Below the pieces are notes generated by a model, which made no database searches, was not told the origin of the DNA, and saw only the letters and a program-made list of their open reading frames with translations. From an uncultured Sphingobacteriia bacterium (GTDB lineage: Bacteria; Bacteroidota; Bacteroidia; Chitinophagales; Chitinophagaceae), in the NCBI GenBank assembly GCA_945957225.1, contig CAMFKK010000051.1, positions 1 to 10,137 on the forward strand: a DNA stretch of 10,137 nt, given 5' to 3'. Of the stretch, positions 1-4,963 are shown in pieces. Positions within the stretch are counted from its first letter, which is position 1. Each line of letters starts with the position of its first letter. Both the position numbers and the translations under genes were made by a program.

Positions 1-312
1 GTCTATACCCACTTGTTGCTTGCTGCTCACAATGGCTGCGGCAAAATCACCACAATGGCTAATGGAAAAATGGTATTGCTCCTCTGGTAAAAAGGGTTTT
101 CTAGTATCGGCAATTTCAATGGCTGCATGTGGAAAATCAGGAAATAAAAAGGGTAATAAAAAGCGCCCACCCAAGTGTTGTAAGCGTTTGTGTGGATGCG
201 TGATGGTCCTGGTTAAGGGTACTTTTTCTAGAAAAAAAGACTCGGGTTCCGCCAAATGCCAGATGCCTGCACGGGTGGTTTGGTTGATATCTTGTTGATA
301 AAACAGGGGCAC
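1..312 (-). CDS. 4'-phosphopantetheinyl transferase, N-terminal part (runs off the left edge)
   Basis: The family moves 4'-phosphopantetheine from coenzyme A onto a serine of acyl, peptidyl or aryl carrier proteins in the cytoplasm. The visible 104 residues contain the family core. A KPF motif lies at residues 72-74, and FSISHCGDFAAA at 82-93 matches the conserved F-[NS]-[IL]-SH-[CS]-G-D stretch. The fragment ends in VGID (101-104), the start of the GxDxE magnesium-binding motif whose Glu lies outside the window. HPHKRLQHLGGRFLLP (39-54) is the usual basic CoA-binding and GR-x-LL region. The start is a GTG at 312: the codon directly upstream is an in-frame TAA, and no Met codon occurs in the visible frame. 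Most of the catalytic half is missing from the window. The gene is divergent from dcd. Family assignment is firm; which carrier protein it serves cannot be seen. Confidence 0.88.
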   Translation of the reverse strand, partial: MPLFYQQDINQTTRAGIWHLAEPESFFLEKVPLTRTITHPHKRLQHLGGRFLLPFLFPDFPHAAIEIADTRKPFLPEEQYHFSISHCGDFAAAIVSSKQQVGID

Positions 313-332
313 TTAGAAATGTTTGCTGATGG

Positions 333-366
333 TTTGATTTTGGTATGCAGATTTAAGATTTATTTG
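333..366 (+). promoter_or_regulatory. possible dcd promoter
   Basis: TTTG at 333-336 is followed after 22 nt by TTTATTTG at 359-366, a 7/8 match to the Bacteroidota -7 element TAnnTTTG. The predicted transcript would start near 373 and leave an 18-nt leader. The mismatch falls at the important A of the TA pair, so this is only a candidate. Confidence 0.3.
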
Positions 367-390
367 CATCCTAACCTAAATAATTGAAGC

Positions 391-927
391 ATGATATTGT
401 CTGACAAGCGCATATTGGAAGAAATGGAGAAGGGTACCATCAAGATTGTTCCTTATAACAGAGAGGACCTTGGTAGTAATAGTTATGACGTGCACTTGGG
501 AGCCAATCTTGCTGTTTATGATAGCGCTGAACTAGATGCCAAAGCCCATAATACCATTTCTCATTTTGAGATTCCGGATGAGGGATATGTCTTGCAGCCA
601 CATGCATTTTACTTAGGCGTTACACAGGAATATACCGAGACCCATGCACACGTGCCATTCCTAGAGGGCAAGTCTTCTACAGGCCGCTTGGGCATTGATA
701 TCCACGCCACTGCCGGCAAGGGCGATGTGGGTTTCTGTGGCAACTGGACCCTAGAAATTTCTGTGAAACAACCCGTGCGCGTGTACAAGGGCATGCCCAT
801 TGGTCAGTTGATCTATTTTCCCGTAGACGGTGAGATTGAAGTAAAATACAATCAGAAGGGTAATGCCAAATATTCTGGTCAACCCAATAAGCCCGTGGAG
901 TCTATGATGTGGAAGAATAAGTTCTAG
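391..927 (+). CDS. dcd: dCTP deaminase
   Basis: Deaminates dCTP to dUTP, feeding dUTPase and thymidylate synthesis in the cytoplasm; it is active as a trimer. The 178 residues match the usual length. The N-terminus MILSDKRILEEMEKG is typical. GSNSYDVHLG (28-37) is the conserved SxDxxLG segment. EGKSSTGRLGI (92-102) is the nucleotide phosphate-binding signature, here with Thr-Gly where E. coli has Leu-Ala. GFCGNWTLEI (114-123) carries the expected catalytic glutamate, E122. GMPIGQLIYF (134-143) is the conserved core strand. Some archaeal and bacterial relatives also hydrolyse dUTP, and the sequence alone does not settle whether this one is bifunctional. The start is an ATG 78 nt from the divergent transferase gene, with no Shine-Dalgarno. 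It converges on the DUF3810 gene, leaving only 12 nt between stop codons. Confidence 0.93.
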   Translation: MILSDKRILEEMEKGTIKIVPYNREDLGSNSYDVHLGANLAVYDSAELDAKAHNTISHFEIPDEGYVLQPHAFYLGVTQEYTETHAHVPFLEGKSSTGRLGIDIHATAGKGDVGFCGNWTLEISVKQPVRVYKGMPIGQLIYFPVDGEIEVKYNQKGNAKYSGQPNKPVESMMWKNKF

Positions 928-939
928 TAATTGTAGACA

Positions 940-2061
940 CTAGATTTTTCCGTATTTCTTTTTATAGGCAATTAGCCAACCAATCACTTGGTCATAACTC
1001 TCTATGCCTTTTTCTTGTTGGTTTAGTTTGAGGTATTGGTCATAGAGGTTGTTGAATGCTGGTGCAACGGCTTTGCGTCTTTTTCTAAAGAATTCTCTGA
1101 TCTCTTTGCGTTCTTTTTTTACCAGGGTATCTAGCCTTTGCCTATTTTGTTTGATGATACTGTCAAATGCTTGGTAATTCTTGCTCCTACCGTACTGAAA
1201 AATCTCCTCGCTCTGCGCATAAGAGAATAATTCCAAATACATACTATAACGGGTATAGGCCTGCGGCGATTTTCGGGCTGCCAGATAACCCACAAAATTG
1301 GCTTCGCTCTCGGATGCATAGCCTAGTTGATGGGCCATTTCATGGGAACAGACATAGGGAATGAGCACCCTGGGAATATCGGTTCTGAGTTGGGCCTCGC
1401 CTGAAAAGGGATTAAAATAACCCGTAAACCCTATATAATCCCCTACTTCACTAAACAGACTGCCCTTGACCGAGGGGGATTTGTAGTTTAGAAAACCATA
1501 GTCTTTACTTACTCTAGCATAGTTCTTTATGGCTTCGGCCTTCATTTTTTCAATAGATGGCTGGGGTAAAATACTATCTGGGATCAGTTTTCGGGTGGCA
1601 TTTAAAGAATCAATGAGTTGATTGGTGAGTTCCGTTAAGTCTTCAACGGTATAGGGTTTGGGTTTTAGGTATAATTGATAGGCAATTCCCTCCCTATCAT
1701 AATTGAGTCCCCAAAGCAGTTTGAAAAAGATATAGAGTTTGAGGCTAAACCTAAGGGTTTTGTAGCCCGCCCATACAAACCAATCCTTGGGAAATCGGGC
1801 CCTGGCCCCTTGTAAAAAGAACCTAATCACGTTGACTATCAAGTAAATAGCCAATAACACATAGAAAATATCACCCAAGCTAAAAGGGAGTTTTCCCGTG
1901 ATTTGGCGCATGATCTGCCCCAGTTTGGGATACCAATTGGTTGAATACCAGGTTTCTACCAAATGGGGAAAATAAGAAAGGGCAAAGAGCATCAGGGCTA
2001 CTGCGCCCAAGAAAATCAAGGATAGGCCATGTTTTAGGGTTATATTCGCAGCGGTTCTCAT
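940..2061 (-). CDS. DUF3810 family membrane protein with HExxH zinc-peptidase-like motif
   Basis: A 373-residue protein of the DUF3810 family, common in Bacteroidota and of unestablished function. Hydrophobic segments at about 13-31 and 62-82, and possibly 104-121, suggest an N-terminal membrane anchor. WGLNYDREG near 117-125 is the family's conserved WGLNY block. The rest is a soluble domain with GYIGFTGYFNPFSGEA and then HEMAH (240-244), followed by E251 and E253 in ASESEANF. HExxH plus a nearby downstream Glu is the layout of gluzincin-type zinc metallopeptidases, so a membrane-tethered peptidase is plausible but inferred. The C-terminal 80 residues are rich in Lys, Arg and Tyr. The gene is divergent from the yceD operon. 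No convincing promoter was found: a CAAATTTG element sits only 5 nt before the start codon. ATG at 2061 gives a sensible membrane N-terminus. Confidence 0.85.
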   Translation of the reverse strand: MRTAANITLKHGLSLIFLGAVALMLFALSYFPHLVETWYSTNWYPKLGQIMRQITGKLPFSLGDIFYVLLAIYLIVNVIRFFLQGARARFPKDWFVWAGYKTLRFSLKLYIFFKLLWGLNYDREGIAYQLYLKPKPYTVEDLTELTNQLIDSLNATRKLIPDSILPQPSIEKMKAEAIKNYARVSKDYGFLNYKSPSVKGSLFSEVGDYIGFTGYFNPFSGEAQLRTDIPRVLIPYVCSHEMAHQLGYASESEANFVGYLAARKSPQAYTRYSMYLELFSYAQSEEIFQYGRSKNYQAFDSIIKQNRQRLDTLVKKERKEIREFFRKRRKAVAPAFNNLYDQYLKLNQQEKGIESYDQVIGWLIAYKKKYGKI

Positions 2062-2135
2062 GGTTGCAAATTTGCGGTTTTTATGGTTAATCCAGCACTG
2101 TTGATAAATTGCCCCGGTTTTAGTGGCGATTTTCC

Positions 2136-2167
2136 TTTGGCAGTTCCGTGGATTTGGCCTACCTTTG
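2136..2167 (+). promoter_or_regulatory. Bacteroidota sigma-ABfr-type promoter of yceD-rpmF-plsX
   Basis: TTTG at 2136-2139, a 20-nt spacer, then TACCTTTG at 2160-2167 is a perfect match to the TTTG / TAnnTTTG consensus known for Bacteroidota. Transcription should start near 2174, leaving about 15 nt of purine-rich leader before the ATG at 2189. Because this promoter lies downstream of position 2123, it rules out a longer yceD frame beginning there. Confidence 0.7.
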
Positions 2168-2188
2168 CGAGCCTTTAAAAAAAGGAGT

Positions 2189-2734
2189 ATGAGTCATCGG
2201 AGGGAATTTGAAATAGCATTTGTGGGTTTGAAGCCGGGGATTCATGAGTACGAATACCAGATCAACGATAAGTTCTTTGCACCCTATGGCCCGCAGGATT
2301 TTGAAAACTGTGAAGCCAAGGTAAAACTGAAACTGGAAAAAAATACCGGTTTCATGCAGTTAAAATTTGACATTGACGGACGTGCAGATGTTAATTGCGA
2401 TAGGTGCGGAAACGGCCTGCCCATGCAGCTTTGGGACGAGTTCAACATTATTGTGAAGAGAGTGGAAGAGCCAGACCAGATGAATGAGACAGAGGAAGAT
2501 CCGGATGTATATTATATAGGTCGTGGTGAAAGTCACTTGCACCTAGCCGATTGGATTTTTGAATTTGTGAACCTTAGTTTCCCCTTACAGAAAATGTGTG
2601 CGGAATCAGAAATTGGGGGGCCAAAATGTAACAAAGAAGTGTTGGAGAAATTGAGGAAGATGGAAGAAGACGCTCAAAAAGAGCCGCCTACCACCATCTG
2701 GAAAGGACTGGATCAGTTTAAAAACCTGGATTAA
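2189..2734 (+). CDS. yceD: DUF177/YceD family protein
   Basis: A 181-residue member of the YceD (DUF177) family. Its gene usually sits just before rpmF; plant and bacterial homologues are linked to 23S rRNA accumulation, so a role in large-subunit biogenesis is the standard inference. The N-terminus MSHRREFEIAFVGLKPG is typical. Cysteines occur as CDRC (70-73) and as C137 and C147. The family's CxRC block is recognisable, and the four cysteines could form a metal site. The middle is very acidic (around 93-106) and the C-terminal 35 residues are charged and helical. A frame upstream to 2123 is open but runs through the promoter, so ATG 2189 is the start. The purine tract AAAGGAGT abuts that ATG, an SD-like sequence unusual in this window and closer than optimal. 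rpmF follows after 29 nt. Confidence 0.9.
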   Translation: MSHRREFEIAFVGLKPGIHEYEYQINDKFFAPYGPQDFENCEAKVKLKLEKNTGFMQLKFDIDGRADVNCDRCGNGLPMQLWDEFNIIVKRVEEPDQMNETEEDPDVYYIGRGESHLHLADWIFEFVNLSFPLQKMCAESEIGGPKCNKEVLEKLRKMEEDAQKEPPTTIWKGLDQFKNLD

Positions 2735-2763
2735 TTTTTTTTTAGTTTTATAAATTTCGAATT

Positions 2764-2958
2764 ATGCCAAATCCTAAACGCAGACATTCTCAACAGCGCA
2801 GCGCTAAGAGAAGAACACACTACAAAGCACAAGAAGTGACTTTGAGCAAGGATGCTACCACTGGAGAATTACATGTACGCCACCGTGCGCACGTTAGCGA
2901 AGGTAAATTGTTCTACAAGGGCAAATTGGTTGCTGAAAAAGCACCTCTGAAAGCGTAA
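2764..2958 (+). CDS. rpmF: 50S ribosomal protein bL32, cysteine-free form
   Basis: A 64-residue basic protein of the large ribosomal subunit. The N-terminal MPNPKRRHSQQRSAKRRTH (1-19) is the diagnostic bL32 segment that binds 23S rRNA. Many bL32 proteins have four cysteines in two CxxC-like pairs that hold zinc. Here there are none: the equivalent region reads LSKDATTGELHVRHRAHVSEG, so this is the zinc-independent C-minus type. It lies between yceD and plsX, with gaps of 29 and 31 nt, in the order widely conserved among bacteria, and is almost certainly co-transcribed from the promoter at 2136-2167. A run of nine T residues (2735-2743) precedes it without any stem, so it is not read as a terminator. 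Confidence 0.95.
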   Translation: MPNPKRRHSQQRSAKRRTHYKAQEVTLSKDATTGELHVRHRAHVSEGKLFYKGKLVAEKAPLKA

Positions 2959-2989
2959 CCTTTAGTTCAACTTACTTAGACTACCGCGC

Positions 2990-3937
2990 ATGAATATTGG
3001 CTTGGACATGATGGGTGGAGATTTTGCACCGCTTGAAGCGGTGAAAGGCTTGAAGCAATTCTTGTCCACTGCCAGTGGTATGACCCATATTTATTGCATA
3101 GGCGATGAGGCCCAGGTGCAGCCCTTATTGGAGGAGCATCAGGTTGCATCGCCTAATTTGCATTTGGTACATGCCCCAGAAGTGATTGGTTATCATGAAC
3201 ACCCAACCAAGGCCCTGAAAGAAAAACAGCGCTCTTCTATTGCCATTGGATTTCATCTATTGGCTACTGGCAAGATTGATGCTTTTATCAGTGCGGGTAA
3301 TACCGGCGCTATGCTGGTAGGTGCCATGTTTAGCATCAAACCCATTGAAGGCGTGCTCAGACCTTGTGTATCTGGTGTGGTTCCTAAATCAAACGGAGAA
3401 ACAGGCGTGATCTTAGACGTGGGTCTAAATGCAGACTGCAAACCAGAGCAACTGAATCAGTTTGCTGTATTGGGTAGTTTGTACGCCCAACATATTCTAA
3501 ATGTAGCCAACCCCAAAGTTGGTTTGCTCAATGTGGGTGAAGAAGAAGGCAAGGGTAATTTATTGGCCCAAGCTACCTTCCCTATCCTAAAAGAGAATAG
3601 CCAGATTAATTTTGTGGGCAATATGGAAGGCCGTGATATTTTTGGCACCAAGACAGACGTGATTGTCTGCGATGGTTTTACCGGAAATATTATCCTAAAA
3701 ATGGCTGAGTCAGTTTATGACCTGGCCCAATTGCGCAATTTTGAACAGGACGCTTATTTTAACCGTTTCCATTATGAGAATTATGGCGGTTCCCCTGTTC
3801 TAGGTGTGGCCAAACCCGTGATCCTGGGTCATGGCATTAGTTCTGCCAATGCTTTCAACAATATGTTGGTATTGGCTGGTCAGATGATTGAGTCTGATAT
3901 TTGCACCAAGATGGCGGAGAGCTTTAAAGCATCCTAG
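2990..3937 (+). CDS. plsX: phosphate acyltransferase PlsX
   Basis: Converts acyl-ACP and phosphate to acyl-phosphate, the acyl donor for PlsY in the first step of phosphatidic acid synthesis; a peripheral membrane enzyme. The 315 residues fit the family. Motifs in order: GLDMMGGDFAP (4-14), the SAGNTGAML segment (101-109), CDGFTGNIILK (227-237), then ENYGGSPVLGV and the GHGISSANAFNNM segment near the C-terminus. All are in the usual order, with no gap or frameshift. ATG 2990 starts right at the conserved first strand. fabH often follows plsX in bacteria, but here the next gene is on the opposite strand 23 nt away, so the operon ends at plsX. No hairpin terminator is visible in that short gap. 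Confidence 0.95.
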   Translation: MNIGLDMMGGDFAPLEAVKGLKQFLSTASGMTHIYCIGDEAQVQPLLEEHQVASPNLHLVHAPEVIGYHEHPTKALKEKQRSSIAIGFHLLATGKIDAFISAGNTGAMLVGAMFSIKPIEGVLRPCVSGVVPKSNGETGVILDVGLNADCKPEQLNQFAVLGSLYAQHILNVANPKVGLLNVGEEEGKGNLLAQATFPILKENSQINFVGNMEGRDIFGTKTDVIVCDGFTGNIILKMAESVYDLAQLRNFEQDAYFNRFHYENYGGSPVLGVAKPVILGHGISSANAFNNMLVLAGQMIESDICTKMAESFKAS

Positions 3938-3960
3938 TCAACCATCTAACCAGCTTTTCC

Positions 3961-4362
3961 TTATTTAATTTCTTTCACTTTTTCTCCCTCGGCTTCAAAC
4001 ATGGCCATGAGTGAACCTGTTACATGGTCTTCATCTTTTTTGGCCAAGGTCAGGCTTAGGTCATATCCAGCTGCGCTGAAATAAATGGTAATACCATCAG
4101 CCGCGTATTCCAATTTGCTAATGGGAGCAACCTCTTTACCTGTTGTGTCTACTACCACACCAGCAAGCTCCTCTCCTTTTTTCTCAATCTTAAATACCAG
4201 TTTTACATCACCCTGTGGGGTTCCCTTGATCAAGACCTTCCAATTAGCAGCATAAAAGTCCATGGGAACTTTTGCTGGGGCTGGAGCAGGGGTTTGAGCA
4301 CTGGCAGCTAGGGTTAAGAACAGACCCACCACTAGGGTCAGCAAAAAAATGCGTCTTTTCAT
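3961..4362 (-). CDS. small secreted protein of unknown function
   Basis: 133 residues. A signal peptide is evident: MKRR, a hydrophobic core (5-20), and a likely cleavage at ASA|QTP after residue 22. Gln at +1 fits the Bacteroidota pattern of exported proteins whose N-terminal Gln is cyclised to pyroglutamate. A Pro/Ala linker (24-30) leads to a roughly 100-residue domain of alternating hydrophobic and polar strands (WKVLIKG, DVKLVFKIEKKG, LAGVVVD, GITIYFSAAGYDLSLTLAKK, HVTGSLMAMFEAEG). This suggests a small beta-barrel or beta-sandwich, resembling lipocalin-like secreted domains in which a ligand or polymer modulates activity; that is inference only. No catalytic motif or cysteine is seen. 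It converges on plsX and is followed by a long intergenic region. Not assigned to a family. Confidence 0.82.
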   Translation of the reverse strand: MKRRIFLLTLVVGLFLTLAASAQTPAPAPAKVPMDFYAANWKVLIKGTPQGDVKLVFKIEKKGEELAGVVVDTTGKEVAPISKLEYAADGITIYFSAAGYDLSLTLAKKDEDHVTGSLMAMFEAEGEKVKEIK

Positions 4363-4618
4363 AGTTTCAAGTTTATCGTTTGTACTTCAAAATACAGGAT
4401 TTTCTCCTGATTTGGCTTTTTTGCTTCAAAATTGACCGCCATTCAGCCCTGAAAAAGCTGGGTTTGACCCAAACTAACAGCTGTTCATCACGGTAAATAT
4501 CCACTCGTCACAATCCTAAAAAAAAATTTTCCGGAGCCAAAATGGCTGAAAGCCCTTTATTTACTGCATTCCAAAGCATTGCACATTAATTTGCTTAGGA
4601 TATTACCTTCCTTTGGGA

Positions 4619-4641
4619 GGTACTATGTGTTGCACAGTACC
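4619..4641. repeat. inverted repeat overlapping the -33 element (operator candidate)
   Basis: GGTACT (4619-4624) and AGTACC (4636-4641) are perfect complements. Inside them GTG (4627-4629) pairs with CAC (4633-4635) around a TTG loop, with a 2-nt AT bulge on the left arm. The right half overlaps the proposed -33 element at 4629-4632. A dyad at this place is typical of a repressor or activator site, but no regulator gene lies nearby. Confidence 0.45.
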
Positions 4642-4660
4642 AAATATCACCCTATCTTTG
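4629..4660 (+). promoter_or_regulatory. promoter of the small exported peptide gene
   Basis: GTTG at 4629-4632 (3/4 match to TTTG), a 20-nt spacer and a perfect TATCTTTG at 4653-4660 give a Bacteroidota-type promoter. Start of transcription is expected near 4667, leaving a 39-nt A/C-rich leader before the ATG at 4706. The -33 half lies inside the inverted repeat at 4619-4641. Confidence 0.6.
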
Positions 4661-4705
4661 TTCTATCAAAGTAAAACAAACCAAAAACACTTAAAACAAA
4701 CAACC

Positions 4706-4888
4706 ATGAAAAAGTTCTTATTCTCAGCCCAAGTAATTGCCGTTATCGCTTTTGTTCCAGCAATCACATTTGCTTATTTGCGTAACGATGCTCCTAAAAC
4801 AGAGAACACCGCCAAAGTAGAAAACAAGAATGACATGAGCGGTCAGCACCAAACTACTGGGATTATCCGTTTGGTAAAAGCCTTGTAA
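4706..4888 (+). CDS. small exported peptide of unknown function
   Basis: Sixty residues. MKKFLFS, a hydrophobic core (about 4-21) and a likely signal-peptidase site at TFA|YLRND after residue 23 indicate export, giving a mature chain of about 37 residues. The mature part is polar and charged (many Lys, Glu, Asn, Thr; no Cys) and ends in a short hydrophobic/basic tail, GIIRLVKAL. ATG 4706 is chosen because the promoter's -7 element ends at 4660; an upstream TTG at 4613 in the same frame lies before the transcription start. The A/C-rich leader suggests good translation. Unlike the three other exported proteins here, the predicted +1 residue is Tyr, not Gln. A perfect inverted repeat begins 8 nt after the stop, then the M20 gene. 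No family is recognised. It could be a structural or stress peptide, a toxin-like or signalling peptide, or a leader for the downstream unit; nothing decides among these. Confidence 0.65.
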   Translation: MKKFLFSAQVIAVIAFVPAITFAYLRNDAPKTENTAKVENKNDMSGQHQTTGIIRLVKAL

Positions 4889-4895
4889 GATTGTC

Positions 4896-4925
4896 TGAAT
4901 AGCTGACGTATTTTGCAGCTATTCA
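4896..4925. repeat. perfect 10-bp inverted repeat between peptide gene and M20 gene
   Basis: TGAATAGCTG (4896-4905) and CAGCTATTCA (4916-4925) are exact complements around a 10-nt loop. It is the longest perfect dyad I found in the window. The 3' side is followed by AAAAAG rather than a T-run, so it is not a standard rho-independent terminator for the plus strand; on the minus strand no T-run follows either. It could stabilise the 3' end of the peptide mRNA, attenuate read-through into the hydrolase genes, or act as an operator: the loop contains TATTTTG, one base short of a -7 element. Confidence 0.6.
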
Positions 4926-4963
4926 AAAAGACATGGGATTGATGAAAGATAAAATTTGAAGCT

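Larger units (their letters stand above)
4363..4705. other. 343-nt intergenic region with several small palindromes
   Basis: This divergent spacer has no convincing gene. It contains: CAGGA-N5-TCCTG (4395-4409), placed in the expected promoter or leader of the minus-strand secreted-protein gene; TGGGT-TTG-ACCCA (4459-4471); the perfect 10-bp palindrome AACAGCTGTT (4476-4485); an A9-T4 tract (4518-4530); AGCCA-AAA-TGGCT (4535-4547); and the inverted repeat and promoter listed separately. From about 4667 to 4705 the future leader is almost pure A and C with scattered T, hence unstructured, as in well-translated Bacteroidota messages lacking a Shine-Dalgarno. No good minus-strand TAnnTTTG element was found: TATTTTG (complement of 4388-4394) is one base short and lacks a correctly spaced TTTG. 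Confidence 0.6.

Noticed and set aside
20..298. Plus-strand open frame of 92 codons
   Set aside because: It lies opposite the phosphopantetheinyl transferase fragment, whose motifs are clear on the minus strand; the plus-strand product has no recognisable features.
2067..2074. CAAATTTG as a minus-strand -7 element for the DUF3810 gene
   Set aside because: It would place the transcript start on the start codon itself, and no TTTG is correctly spaced upstream.
2123..2188. Upstream ATG extension of yceD
   Set aside because: It overlaps a consensus promoter, and the added residues do not resemble the family, whose N-terminus begins at MSHRREFE.
2735..2743. Run of nine T after yceD, as a terminator
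   Set aside because: No stem precedes it, and rpmF and plsX downstream have no convincing promoter of their own.
4613..4705. In-frame TTG extension of the small peptide gene
   Set aside because: It starts upstream of the predicted transcription start (about 4667), reads through the promoter, and would bury the signal peptide 31 residues inside the protein.
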